Part shown: positions 29,035 through 38,576 of the stretch, in pieces
Numbering within the stretch: position 1 is the stretch's first letter
How the letters are laid out: each line of letters begins with the position of its first letter
Origin: Acidimicrobiia bacterium
GTDB lineage: Bacteria; Actinomycetota; Acidimicrobiia; Spongiisociales; Spongiisociaceae
Assembly: GCA_011523395.1 (NCBI GenBank)
Contig: WTGW01000083.1
Coordinates: 1 to 51,138, forward strand
DNA length: 51,138 nucleotides
Direction: 5' to 3'
Program-made: the position numbers and the translations under genes
Notes under the pieces: model-generated
Databases searched by the model: none
Told to the model about the DNA's origin: nothing
Seen by the model: only the letters and a program-made list of their open reading frames with translations

Positions 29035-30138
29035 CTACAGGCCGAGCAGCCGGCGCGGGTTCTTGACCAGGATGCAGTCCAGCGTGGTGTCGTCCACTCC
29101 GGCGTGGGCTAACGCGGGCACGATGTTGCGCAGGATGTGTGCGTATCCGTAGCCCCCGTACCGGGTGAGTTGGGTCTTGTAGCAGGTGTCCTGGGACACG
29201 AGGATCTGGTCGCGGTAACCGAGGTCCAGCAACTTGAGCAGGCCTTCGTGGCGGTGGGAGTCGTGGCTGTTGTAGCTGAAGTCGATGGAGTCGTAGTAGT
29301 TCTCCAGTCCGAAGTTGTCGAACGAGATGAACACGCCCAGATCCGCCACGCTTCTCTGGTAGTCGAGGTTCATGTAGCCGTCCATGTGGCACATGTTGAT
29401 CTTCTGCGGGTCGACGCCCTTGCGTAGCACGAACTCGGCGACGTCGGGAGCGATCCTGGCCCTCGCCCCGAAATAGGGATGGATGTAGAGCGGGAGGCCC
29501 GTCTGTCTCTGAGCCTCGCATGCCGCCTCGAGGACCTTCCACTCGTCTTCCTGAACCGGCTGGCTGAGCCCGATCTCGCCGATCACACCGGGCCTGATAC
29601 CGGTTCCGTAGATGCCTTCGTCTATCTCGGAGAGGATCGTCTCGGCGAGGGACCCTGAGCTCGACGTTCTCACGTACTCCGGATGGGAGGCCTGGATGTA
29701 GAACCCGCACCCGGCGACCACGTTGACGCCGGCCTCCACCGAAACCGTCCTGAGCCCCTCCGGGTAGAGCGACCGGGACGGTGGGCGGGCGCCGATCGGA
29801 GTCGCGTCCACAACGGTCTTACCGCCGTACTCGGCGAATGCCGAGATCTCGGAGATGGCCAGCTCCACGTCGTCCAGGACCATGAAGTCCGGGAACTTCG
29901 AGTAATCCCGGCGCCATTCACCGAGCATGTGAATCTCCGGTGGGCCGTACCGGGCGTCGGGATGGTGCTCCGTATACGACTGCCGCATGTCGAGGAAGAT
30001 GTGCTCGTGAACGAGCACTGTCCCGAGATCGTCGGTGGCGACCGGACCCGTCACCGTCATGACGGTTCGCTGCTGCCCACCGGCGGCAAGCCCACCCGAC
30101 GTCATGAAGGAGCCTCCCATCGACGCGGATACCGGCAA
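29035..30138 (-). CDS. Phosphotriesterase-family metal-dependent hydrolase
   Basis: GTVLVHEHIF (HxH), GVIGEIGLS, PLYIHPYFGAR, VSQDTCYK. Confidence 0.87.
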   Translation of the reverse strand: MPVSASMGGSFMTSGGLAAGGQQRTVMTVTGPVATDDLGTVLVHEHIFLDMRQSYTEHHPDARYGPPEIHMLGEWRRDYSKFPDFMVLDDVELAISEISAFAEYGGKTVVDATPIGARPPSRSLYPEGLRTVSVEAGVNVVAGCGFYIQASHPEYVRTSSSGSLAETILSEIDEGIYGTGIRPGVIGEIGLSQPVQEDEWKVLEAACEAQRQTGLPLYIHPYFGARARIAPDVAEFVLRKGVDPQKINMCHMDGYMNLDYQRSVADLGVFISFDNFGLENYYDSIDFSYNSHDSHRHEGLLKLLDLGYRDQILVSQDTCYKTQLTRYGGYGYAHILRNIVPALAHAGVDDTTLDCILVKNPRRLLGL

Positions 30139-30303
30139 TACGGCGTTGGAATGGAGAGCAGGGCCATCTCCATTTGGAAGTTACTCAGACGGAACCGAGA
30201 ACCTCGTCGATTGCCGAGCGGAGGACGCCTCCGGCTGTGCGATGCCGTTCTTCCCCCGCGCCGTAGTGAGCCACTAACCCCGCACCTCTGCAGTTAGCGA
30301 GGT

Positions 30304-30349
30304 CCGCTGGGGGCGTCCCGTGGTTAGAACGTCCCGGGACGCCCCGCGG
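30304..30349 (-). terminator. GC-rich stem-loop downstream of the 796-aa gene
   Basis: GGGGCGTCCCG (30310-30320) pairs with CGGGACGCCCC (30335-30345); outer CCGC/GCGG extension. Confidence 0.6.
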
Positions 30350-30361
30350 TCAGGGATCTTG

Positions 30362-32752
30362 TCAACTCCGGATGCTGTCGACCAACTCGTATTCGCCCTC
30401 CGAGTTGATCACGGTCAGGTAGACCGCATCAGAACCCTGGTTGTCACCTGGTCCGAATTGGAGCGAGACTCCGCCTATGTCTATGGACCCGGACGCACCT
30501 GTGACATCCAGGAAGCACGCCCGGCTGACGTCGGCGCCGCAAGCCCTCAGACGTTCGATGGCGAGCCGTCCGGCGAGATAGCCCTCGAGGGAGACGAATC
30601 CCGGATCCGCATCCGGATCGACGCCGGACAGTGCGGCGCGGTACTCGGCCAGGACCGAGACGTCGTCCCCGCCGGGCAACGGCACCACCTGCGTCACGTA
30701 GACACCCTCGCCGGCAGCACCCAGCTCGGTCGCGAGAGCTTCACTGCCGACGAACGACACAGCCATGAAGATCGTTTCGGGTCCCAGGTCCTCGCGCAGC
30801 TTCTCGATGAGCCGCGCCGCCGGGCGGTACGCGCCGATGATGATGACCGCTTCCGGCTGCTTGTCGGCAATCCGGAACGCCGCGGACGTGACAGCCTCCG
30901 TGTTCCGCCGGTAGTACCAGGAAGCCACCAACTCCAGGCCATGATCCTCCACCGCCTGCTCTACCCCCGTCAGACCGTCGACACCATAAGAGTCGTTCTG
31001 GTAGAGCACCGCCACCTTCGTCTTCCCGGCAGCGGCGAGAAGCTCCGCCATCCTCTGAGTCTCCTGGTGGTATGACGCACGGATATTGAGAACATTGCTC
31101 AGCTCACCGACCCGCAGCAGCTGCGCACCGGTGAAGGGCGCCACGAACGGTACGCCCGAGGCACGTGCCAGCGGAGAGGCTGCCCGAGAGGTTGGTGTTC
31201 CCACGGCTCCGATCAACCCGAAGACCTGATCGTCCTCGATCAGACGAAGGGTTTGCGCGAACGCTGCATCGCTCTCGTACCGGTCATCTCTGGTTACAAG
31301 CCTTAGCTGGCGTCCGTGCACTCCTCCTGCATCGTTCGCCTCCTTGAACGCCGCCTGGATGCCCAGCTGCATACCCAAGCCCAACGCTGCGGAAGGTCCG
31401 GTGAGGGCCGCTGACTGACCGAACAGTATCTCGCTGTCGGAGATGCCGGGATCGTCCGGGCTTACCGTTGGAGCCGTTGGAATGGGTGGCACGCGCAAAC
31501 CCTGGGCTTCCTTACCCAAAGCGTCAACCTGAGTCAAGAGCTGCCTCAGAACGTTCTCGCTGTCCTCTATCAGAGCACGTTCATTCTCCACCAGCTCGAG
31601 ACGCTCCTCCAGCCGTTCGAAATAGTCATCCCCTTCGGCTCCGGCATCACGTAAGTTCTCGGCCAGATTCAAGACGACATTGTTCAGTCCGGTGAAAGAA
31701 GACGCGCGAAGGTGGTTGATGTCAAGATCAATTCTGTGAGCTACCGAGTCGAATGACTCCTGAAGCCGTGCTACGTGTGTGGGATCTTGCATAAGGCTTG
31801 CCACCAGCAGAAGCGTATGTCCCAACACCGTGTTATTCGCTAGGCTATCGGTGGCGCTGTAATCCAGCAGATTCTGCCTAGTGAGTGCCGTTGAACCGGT
31901 ACCTCTATCTTCCGGAAGGTTAGTCACTAGGCCATAGAATTGTCTGTCCGCACTGGCGGTTATAGCCGGGAACAGGGCAATAGAGTTCGCACGAGTCAAC
32001 TCGGCTCGGCTCTTTTGCTCAGCCTGCAATCTGAGCAACAACTGGCCCCTTCCACTTTGTATAGACGATACATTGGTGATAAGCCTATTGGCCAGGGACT
32101 TGATGTGCTCAACTCGGTCACTATTACTCTTCTCGCTGAGGATCCCCAGCTGCTGAGTTAAGGCGGTCTTGTGCCGGAGGATGAGCGCCACGTCTTGAAG
32201 GAGTGATTCCCGTGTCATACCGGCATTAGTCGGTACAGACCCTACGCTATTCAACGAGTGGGCATGGTTCGCTATGGACAGTGCAGCGGACTGTAATTGG
32301 ACGATGTCATACACGTCCATGGTGCCATCGGAACCCGCCAACCTCAACGTCGTCCAACCCGACCAACTAGGACTAGTCGATTGGCCGAACTTGCTGCCGA
32401 CGCCAAACGCATAGACGGTTCCAGGCGCAAGGTTCTTAAGCGTTAGCGTGTACTCATCCTCGCCGTGTTCGGCGACGTCGATGGACTCGATCATGTCCTG
32501 CCATGGTCCTCCGAGGCGCTGGAGGAGCGTTGCGGCGTTCACATTCATCCAGCGAACGCTGTAGCCGGTGGCCCCCGGTACTGCGTCCCATGTAATGAGA
32601 GCCTCCCCGGGCTCATCCCCATCGACTACCGAGAAGTCGACATGTGCCGGCAGAGTCGTATGGGCGGCAGCCGGGTTGGTCTGACCCATGAACAAGGCCA
32701 GTATTACCAAAATAGTAACAACTACCGTAGGCCTGGATGCCACGCTACTCAA
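30362..32752 (-). CDS. Secreted multidomain protein: FnIII-like, helical sensor-like, LivJ-type periplasmic binding domain
   Basis: TTG start with ggaggg RBS; signal peptide ending AAA-HT; FnIII pattern; long helical middle; C-terminal ILFGQSAALTGPSAALG...AAFKEANDAGGVHGRQLRLVTRDD binding-protein signature. Confidence 0.8.
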   Translation of the reverse strand: MSSVASRPTVVVTILVILALFMGQTNPAAAHTTLPAHVDFSVVDGDEPGEALITWDAVPGATGYSVRWMNVNAATLLQRLGGPWQDMIESIDVAEHGEDEYTLTLKNLAPGTVYAFGVGSKFGQSTSPSWSGWTTLRLAGSDGTMDVYDIVQLQSAALSIANHAHSLNSVGSVPTNAGMTRESLLQDVALILRHKTALTQQLGILSEKSNSDRVEHIKSLANRLITNVSSIQSGRGQLLLRLQAEQKSRAELTRANSIALFPAITASADRQFYGLVTNLPEDRGTGSTALTRQNLLDYSATDSLANNTVLGHTLLLVASLMQDPTHVARLQESFDSVAHRIDLDINHLRASSFTGLNNVVLNLAENLRDAGAEGDDYFERLEERLELVENERALIEDSENVLRQLLTQVDALGKEAQGLRVPPIPTAPTVSPDDPGISDSEILFGQSAALTGPSAALGLGMQLGIQAAFKEANDAGGVHGRQLRLVTRDDRYESDAAFAQTLRLIEDDQVFGLIGAVGTPTSRAASPLARASGVPFVAPFTGAQLLRVGELSNVLNIRASYHQETQRMAELLAAAGKTKVAVLYQNDSYGVDGLTGVEQAVEDHGLELVASWYYRRNTEAVTSAAFRIADKQPEAVIIIGAYRPAARLIEKLREDLGPETIFMAVSFVGSEALATELGAAGEGVYVTQVVPLPGGDDVSVLAEYRAALSGVDPDADPGFVSLEGYLAGRLAIERLRACGADVSRACFLDVTGASGSIDIGGVSLQFGPGDNQGSDAVYLTVINSEGEYELVDSIRS

Positions 32753-32849
32753 TTCGCCCTCCTATATGGATGTCGGGTGGGGCCAGATTATCACGGGCAT
32801 TCCCACGCCGCCCAGGATGGTTCTGAGTTAATGGGGTGTGGTCGTGGTG

Positions 32850-33200
32850 GTCATCGACGGTGGTTCTGCCTGTCTTGGCGGTGGCACATAGGGCTCGCAG
32901 TGGGCGAGGGGGGAGCCGCTTCGGCGTCCAGGACGCTGGCTGCGGTGAGTTCGGCTGCGGTTACCACCCCGGGTTCGGGCTCGACAGCCATACGGCTTTG
33001 TAACCGTCCCGTTTGTCAGCCCGGGTTTGCGACCGTGCCGCGCCTGGGGGTCGACTGTCAATATGGTGCGGTACCCGGCTACCCGCCGCGCAATCCGCCC
33101 GGCGTCCTAGCCGGCCCGGGTCGGCTTCGACGTCTTGTGCCGTAACCAACGGTACATAGCGACTTTCGGTCTCGAACGTCTCCAGACCATCCATTGGCCG
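32850..33200 (-). pseudogene. Decayed IS1182-like transposase fragment
   Basis: Across three minus frames: QDVEADPG / RRIARRVAGYRTILTVDPQARHGRK / RADKRDGYKA / AVEPEPGVVTAAELTA, in transposase order but split by frameshifts. Confidence 0.75.
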
Positions 33201-33436
33201 TCCGGAGCCGAAGGCCCTCCGGCCGCAATCCGCCTACCGCTGGGGTCCCGTCAGTCCGAGACCTCCGACCGGTGGGCGTGCTCCGATGACCTCTACGACC
33301 TACCTCGTCGGAGGTCATGGTCGCTCCGGGCCAAGTGAATGAATGGTGAGGATGTACAAAATCTCCGGTTTCGCCGACAGCGCGTGTCCCCGTCAAATAT
33401 GCTTCCGTCGGAGCGCTAGACGGGAGGCGATAGGGC

Positions 33437-34039
33437 ATGAGCGCGATCAAAGACGGTCTCCGATTCAAGACAGCTTTCACGACAACGGCATGGGTACTCA
33501 TCCCGGTGGCTATCGGGATCAACCTCATCGGAAGGTTCTTCACCCAGACCTTGAACCTGCCACTGTTCCTCGACACCATCGGCACCACCATGGCGGCCTT
33601 CCTGGCGGGGCCATGGGTAGCGGCAGTTGCCGGGGTGCTCACGAACCTGGTGATCGGGCTCACGCTCGAGGCTACGTCGATCCCCTTCGGGATCGTGAAC
33701 GCGGCCATCGGGATCGTGGCCGGTGTCATGGCGGCGCACGGGTTCCTTCGCTCTACGGGCAAGATCATCTTGACGATGCTCTGCCTGACCGCGATCACCA
33801 TCATCACCGCGACCCCCATAGTGGTTCTCGTCTTCGAAGGCGTCTCCGGGTCAGGCGTCGACGCGGTTACGGGATTCTTCGTGGCTTCCGGGCAAGGTAT
33901 GGTCGAGTCGGTGATCGGTCAGCAGTTGGTCACTTCACCGCTCGACAAGGTGCTGACGGTGCTCTTTGCGTTCGCCCTGATCAAGGGCGTCCCGCAGCGT
34001 TACCGGCCACCGTTCGGCCGAGAGGTCATACCGTTCTGA
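33437..34039 (+). CDS. ECF transporter S (substrate-specificity) component
   Basis: 200 aa, multi-TM; FLDTIGTTMAAFLAGPWVAAVAGVLTNLVIG pattern; followed by T and two A components. Confidence 0.82.
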   Translation: MSAIKDGLRFKTAFTTTAWVLIPVAIGINLIGRFFTQTLNLPLFLDTIGTTMAAFLAGPWVAAVAGVLTNLVIGLTLEATSIPFGIVNAAIGIVAGVMAAHGFLRSTGKIILTMLCLTAITIITATPIVVLVFEGVSGSGVDAVTGFFVASGQGMVESVIGQQLVTSPLDKVLTVLFAFALIKGVPQRYRPPFGREVIPF

Positions 34040-34103
34040 CCCGCTAGATGGTCTGCCTGTGAACCATCGACGTCTCTCAGGGCGGACGCCGTGAGGGGCG
34101 TCG

Positions 34104-34955
34104 ATGGCTAGCAGGGCACGTCGAGTGGCTCCGCTGGCGGACCACGACGACCATCCTGATGTAGTGGAAGCCGACACGGCCACCTGGTCCCCGGCTCGGG
34201 TCGCCGAGCTATACGACATCGGGAACACCTGGCTTCACCGGACCCATCCACTGACCAAGCTGTCGGCGGTGCTTCCTCTCACGGTTGCCGGATTCGTCGG
34301 CGACGGCGCAGGAGTACCGGTCATCCTCCTGGCAGTGGCGATAGTGACCCTGGTGGTGTCCCGCCTCGGCATCATCGCACTGAAGTCCCTCCGGCTCATG
34401 GCCCCGATGACCTTGGCGCTGGTCATTATCCATGGAGTGGTCCGCCCGTACGACTCAGAGCCGCTGGCAGCCTGGGGCCCGATCTCGGTCAACGCCGAAG
34501 GCTTGGCCCTCGCCGGAACGACCGCGGCGCGCCTGGCCGTGTTTGTCATCGCCGTGACCGCCGCTATGGCGACCGTCCACCCCAAGATCTTCGCCACGGC
34601 CCTCATCCAGCGGGGGGTCTCCCACAAGCTGGCCTACGCCTATCTCGCCGGGGCCGAGTTGATCCCGGAGATGAGGCTCCGGGCCACCCAGATTCTCGAG
34701 GCCCAGCAGTCCCGCGGCTTCGACACCAAAGGGAGCCTGCCGCGGCGCTTGCGGACTCTCTTCGCACTGCTCAAACCGCTGCTGGTGAGTTCCCTGATCG
34801 GGGTAGAGATGAGGACGCTCGCCCTGGAGTCCCGCGGGTTCTCCCTGCCAGGCAGGCGGACAGCCGCGGTCGCGGTCCGGGAGAGGGGAAGGCTGCTCCA
34901 GAGGAGCCTGCTCCTGGCCTCGATCCCGCTGCTCGTCCTGGCGATCATCTGGTGA
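34104..34955 (+). CDS. ECF transporter T component
   Basis: HPLTKLSAVLPLTVAG; coupling-helix-type ARG-like repeats AQQSRGFDT and ALESRGFSL. Confidence 0.88.
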   Translation: MASRARRVAPLADHDDHPDVVEADTATWSPARVAELYDIGNTWLHRTHPLTKLSAVLPLTVAGFVGDGAGVPVILLAVAIVTLVVSRLGIIALKSLRLMAPMTLALVIIHGVVRPYDSEPLAAWGPISVNAEGLALAGTTAARLAVFVIAVTAAMATVHPKIFATALIQRGVSHKLAYAYLAGAELIPEMRLRATQILEAQQSRGFDTKGSLPRRLRTLFALLKPLLVSSLIGVEMRTLALESRGFSLPGRRTAAVAVRERGRLLQRSLLLASIPLLVLAIIW

Positions 34956-35860
34956 GTGGCGCCGGCCTGCCGGAGACTGAGAGCCTGGCCACCTCCACCT
35001 TCGCCACCTTCGAGGACTTCACGTTCCAATACGACACGGCCTCCGAGCCATCACTGACCGATTTGAATCTCGGCTTGCGTGCCGACCAGCTCACGCTGAT
35101 CTCCGGGCCGTCCGGAGGTGGCAAGTCGACGCTGGCCCGGGTTGTGGCCGGGTTCATCCCGCGACCGCTCGGGGGGAGTTTCGAGGGTACGGCGAGGGTG
35201 CTGGGGCATGACGTGGACACCGCTCCACCACACGCGCTCACCGAGGCGGTCGGCGTCGTGTTCGACAACCCGTTCGATCAGCTGACCGCCGCCACGAGCA
35301 CAGCGTTCGACGAGGTCGCCTACGCCCTGGAGAACGAGGGCCTCCCGCCGGCCGAGATCGTGGCTAGAGCACTGGAGGCGCTGGAGAGCGTGGGGCTGGC
35401 CGAGATGACGGGCCGGCACCCCCGCCGCCTGTCTGGTGGCCAATCACAGCGGCTTGCCATTGCCTGCGCTCTGGCCCAGAGAAAGCCGATCCTGGTCCTC
35501 GACGACCCGACTTCCCAGCTCGATCCCACCGGTCGGGAGGAGGTCGTCTCGTTGGTCAGGACGCTGCGGGACGTGAACACCACAGTCGTCCTGGTGGCGC
35601 AGGACCTGGGCCACTGGCTCGAGATGGCGGATCGGCTGGTCATCCTGGATGGTGGCCGAGTGACCGCCGACGGCCATCCGGCAACGCTGCTGGCCGACCC
35701 TCGCCTCCTCGACGGAAGGATCCTGGTTCCCCGCTGCGTCACCGTCTGGGCCGACCTGCGTCGGCGCGGGATCGCCCTGGGTGACACTCCCCCGCTGACC
35801 ACCGACCAGCTGGTCAGCTCCCTTCGGAACCTCGGTAGGGAGCGGGAGCCGACTCCGTGA
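34952..35860 (+). CDS. ECF transporter ATPase (A1), degenerate catalytic motifs
   Basis: GPSGGGKST, LSGGQSQRLAIA, LVLDDPTSQLD; 4-bp overlap with T. Confidence 0.9.
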   Translation: MSGAGLPETESLATSTFATFEDFTFQYDTASEPSLTDLNLGLRADQLTLISGPSGGGKSTLARVVAGFIPRPLGGSFEGTARVLGHDVDTAPPHALTEAVGVVFDNPFDQLTAATSTAFDEVAYALENEGLPPAEIVARALEALESVGLAEMTGRHPRRLSGGQSQRLAIACALAQRKPILVLDDPTSQLDPTGREEVVSLVRTLRDVNTTVVLVAQDLGHWLEMADRLVILDGGRVTADGHPATLLADPRLLDGRILVPRCVTVWADLRRRGIALGDTPPLTTDQLVSSLRNLGREREPTP

Positions 35861-36666
35861 TCCACCTGAACGACGTCCGCTACACGTACCCGAAAGGTGG
35901 AGCAGAGGCGATCCGGGGAATCAGCCTGGACGTGTCCATGGGCGAGACCCTGTTCGTCCTGGGTCATAACGGGGCCGGCAAGTCGACGATGCTCCGCTTG
36001 TTCAACGGACTGCTCAAGCCCGGTTCTGGGACGGTCACGGTCGACGGCACCGACACAAGGGAGGTGAGGCCAGCCCAACTCTCGCGAACCGTGGGGCTGG
36101 TGTTCCAGAATCCTGACGCGCAGTTGTTCCGGGACCGGGTCTCCGAAGAGGTGTCCTTCGGCGCCGAGAACGGCTCGGGAGATGACGACGCGACCGAGCG
36201 CCACGAGCGGGCCATGGCCCTGCTCGACCTCGAGTCGGTCGCGGACAGCAACCCCTACGACCTGACGCTCTCGTGGCGAAAGCGGGTTGCCATCGCGTCC
36301 GTAGTGGCCATGGGGACGCCCATCCTGGTGCTCGACGAACCCACCGGCGGCCAGGACGCAGACGGGACCCGGGTTCTCACCGACCTCATCTCCGACACGC
36401 GCCGCCGCGGTCACGGCTGCGTCGTGGTGACCCATGACGTGGATCTGGCCTTCGACTGCGCCGACCGGGTCGTGGTGCTCCGGGACGGCAAGATCCATCT
36501 GGAGGGCAGTCCGATGTCAGTGCTCGGCAACCCGCTCCTGTCAAGAGCCGGGGTGGAGCCCTCCACCATGCATCAGATCTCCGGTGGCATAGGGTTGGAC
36601 CCGCCGGCGCGCGGGGTTGATGAACTGGAAGAATATCTCGAAGCCGCAGGAGGTCGGATTCCATGA
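35857..36666 (+). CDS. ECF transporter ATPase (A2), degenerate signature
   Basis: GHNGAGKST, LSWRKRVAIASVVAM, LVLDEPTGGQD, VTHD; 4-bp overlap with A1. Confidence 0.9.
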   Translation: MIHLNDVRYTYPKGGAEAIRGISLDVSMGETLFVLGHNGAGKSTMLRLFNGLLKPGSGTVTVDGTDTREVRPAQLSRTVGLVFQNPDAQLFRDRVSEEVSFGAENGSGDDDATERHERAMALLDLESVADSNPYDLTLSWRKRVAIASVVAMGTPILVLDEPTGGQDADGTRVLTDLISDTRRRGHGCVVVTHDVDLAFDCADRVVVLRDGKIHLEGSPMSVLGNPLLSRAGVEPSTMHQISGGIGLDPPARGVDELEEYLEAAGGRIP

Positions 36667-37454
36667 AGCATGATCCGTTGAGCACCGACAGGCCCCAGCA
36701 CCATATCCGATGCCTGCCGGGCGACGTCGCCGACAAGGTGCTCCTGCCAGGCGATCCCAAGCGAGCAGAGTTGATCGCGGGCCTCCTCGACGATGCCCGC
36801 CACGTTGCCACCAATCGGGAGTACACCACCTACACCGGGACCTACCGGGGCATGCCGGTGTCCGTGACGTCGACCGGCATAGGCTGCCCGTCTGCGGCCA
36901 TCGCGATCGAAGAACTCACCAGCGTGGGCGCCAGGACCTTCATACGCACCGGGACCAGCGGGTCGATGAGTCCCGACGTCGGGCCGGGTGATGTGATCGT
37001 CGGTACGGCCGCGATCCGGGAGGAGGGAACGGGAACCTCCTACCTTCCCGTCGAGTTCCCGGCTGTGGCCGACCTCGACCTGACCTACTGCCTGCGGGCG
37101 GCGGCCGAGGCGCTGGGACTGCCGGTTCGGGTGGGGGTGCTCCACTCGAAGGACTCCTTCTACTCCCACCGCGATCCGGACCGGCTCCCGGTGGCCCAGG
37201 AGATGCGGGGCAAGCGGGCCGCCTGGACGGCGGGAGGCGCCCTGGCGTCGGAGATGGAGACCTCCACGCTCTTCGTTCTCGGATCCATGCTCCGGCTCAG
37301 GACCGGGTCGATCTGCTTGGTTGCGAGCTCGCAGGACGCATCAACCCGTCTGACGCCCGAAGACTCGGAGCGCCTGGTCACGAGGGTGGTGACGGCCGCG
37401 CTCGACGCCCTGGTTCTCGACGAATCGAACGCCATGGAAGGCAGCACTCGATGA
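36663..37454 (+). CDS. Nucleoside phosphorylase, uridine phosphorylase-like
   Basis: VLLPGDPKRAELIAGLLDDA, TSTGIGCPSAAIAIEEL, FIRTGTSGSM, ASEMETSTLF. Confidence 0.9.
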   Translation: MKHDPLSTDRPQHHIRCLPGDVADKVLLPGDPKRAELIAGLLDDARHVATNREYTTYTGTYRGMPVSVTSTGIGCPSAAIAIEELTSVGARTFIRTGTSGSMSPDVGPGDVIVGTAAIREEGTGTSYLPVEFPAVADLDLTYCLRAAAEALGLPVRVGVLHSKDSFYSHRDPDRLPVAQEMRGKRAAWTAGGALASEMETSTLFVLGSMLRLRTGSICLVASSQDASTRLTPEDSERLVTRVVTAALDALVLDESNAMEGSTR

Positions 37455-38455
37455 GCACCCGAATCGACGTCCACACCCACTTCTACCCCACTTCCTACCT
37501 GGCCGCCCTGGAGAAGCGCCGCGAGATGCCGCGCGTCTACCGGGACGGCGACGTCCGGCGGTTCGTGATCTTCCCGGAGGAGGACGCCGATCCGCGCATA
37601 GGGCGCCCCATCGAGGACGGCTGGTGGACCATCCCTGGCAAGATCGGCTTCATGGACGAGAACGCCATCTCACGGTCGGTCATCTCGCTCGGCAACCCGT
37701 GGATGGAGCCCTTCGGAGGACAGCAGGGAGTCGAGCTCACCAGGGTGGTCAACGACGAGCTGGGAACACTGGAGGAGAGGACGGAGGGCCGGCTGGTGGG
37801 CCTGGGCGCCCTCCCCGCCACGGGTGTCGCCGACGTGGTGGACGAGATCGAGGCCATAGACGGCCATCCCAGCCTGCGCGGGATCGTTACGGGCCCGAGG
37901 ATCGCCCGGTTCCGCCTCGACGATCCGGAGCTGGAACCGGTATGGACGGCACTCGAGGCGCGGGATGTCCCGGTGCTCCTGCACCCCCAGGACGGTATCG
38001 CCCTCGACCTCCTCGAAGGCTACGGACACGTACTACCGGTGGGGGTGGGATTCCCGATGGAGACCACGGCGGTGGTGAGCCGGCTCGTTTTCGGCGGCGT
38101 GCTCCACAACCACCCCGATCTCAAGATCATCGTCTCCCACGGCGGCGGAACCCTGTCCGCCCTGGTAGGACGCCTCGACGCAGCCTGGCGCTCGGACGAG
38201 ATCGGCCGTTCCAGGCTTCCGGACCTCCCGTCCAAGTCGATCGCCCGGTTGTACGTCGACGCCATCACGTACGCCGCCGGCCCGTTCCAAGCCTCGATTG
38301 CCATGGTCGGGAGCGACCGAGTCATGTTCGGCACCGACCATCCCTTCTCGATCGAGGATGCCGGCGCCACGATGGACGCCATGGAAACAGTGGACGAGAC
38401 GACCCGCGACTCGATCTTCGCCGGCAACGCGTCGGCCCTCTTCGACCTGGCCTGA
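37451..38455 (+). CDS. Amidohydrolase_2 / ACMSD-like family protein
   Basis: IDVHTHFYP, HNHPDLKIIVSHGGG, VMFGTDHPF. Confidence 0.87.
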   Translation: MSTRIDVHTHFYPTSYLAALEKRREMPRVYRDGDVRRFVIFPEEDADPRIGRPIEDGWWTIPGKIGFMDENAISRSVISLGNPWMEPFGGQQGVELTRVVNDELGTLEERTEGRLVGLGALPATGVADVVDEIEAIDGHPSLRGIVTGPRIARFRLDDPELEPVWTALEARDVPVLLHPQDGIALDLLEGYGHVLPVGVGFPMETTAVVSRLVFGGVLHNHPDLKIIVSHGGGTLSALVGRLDAAWRSDEIGRSRLPDLPSKSIARLYVDAITYAAGPFQASIAMVGSDRVMFGTDHPFSIEDAGATMDAMETVDETTRDSIFAGNASALFDLA

Positions 38456-38576
38456 GGACCGAAGGCGCCCGGACCGGTCGCCGAACCTACTCTCGGCATG
38501 CTCGGGAGGCGGCATTGCCGACCGATGCCGCCTCTCCCCTAGGATCGTCGGGTCGGCTGGCAGGAGGACGTCCGGC

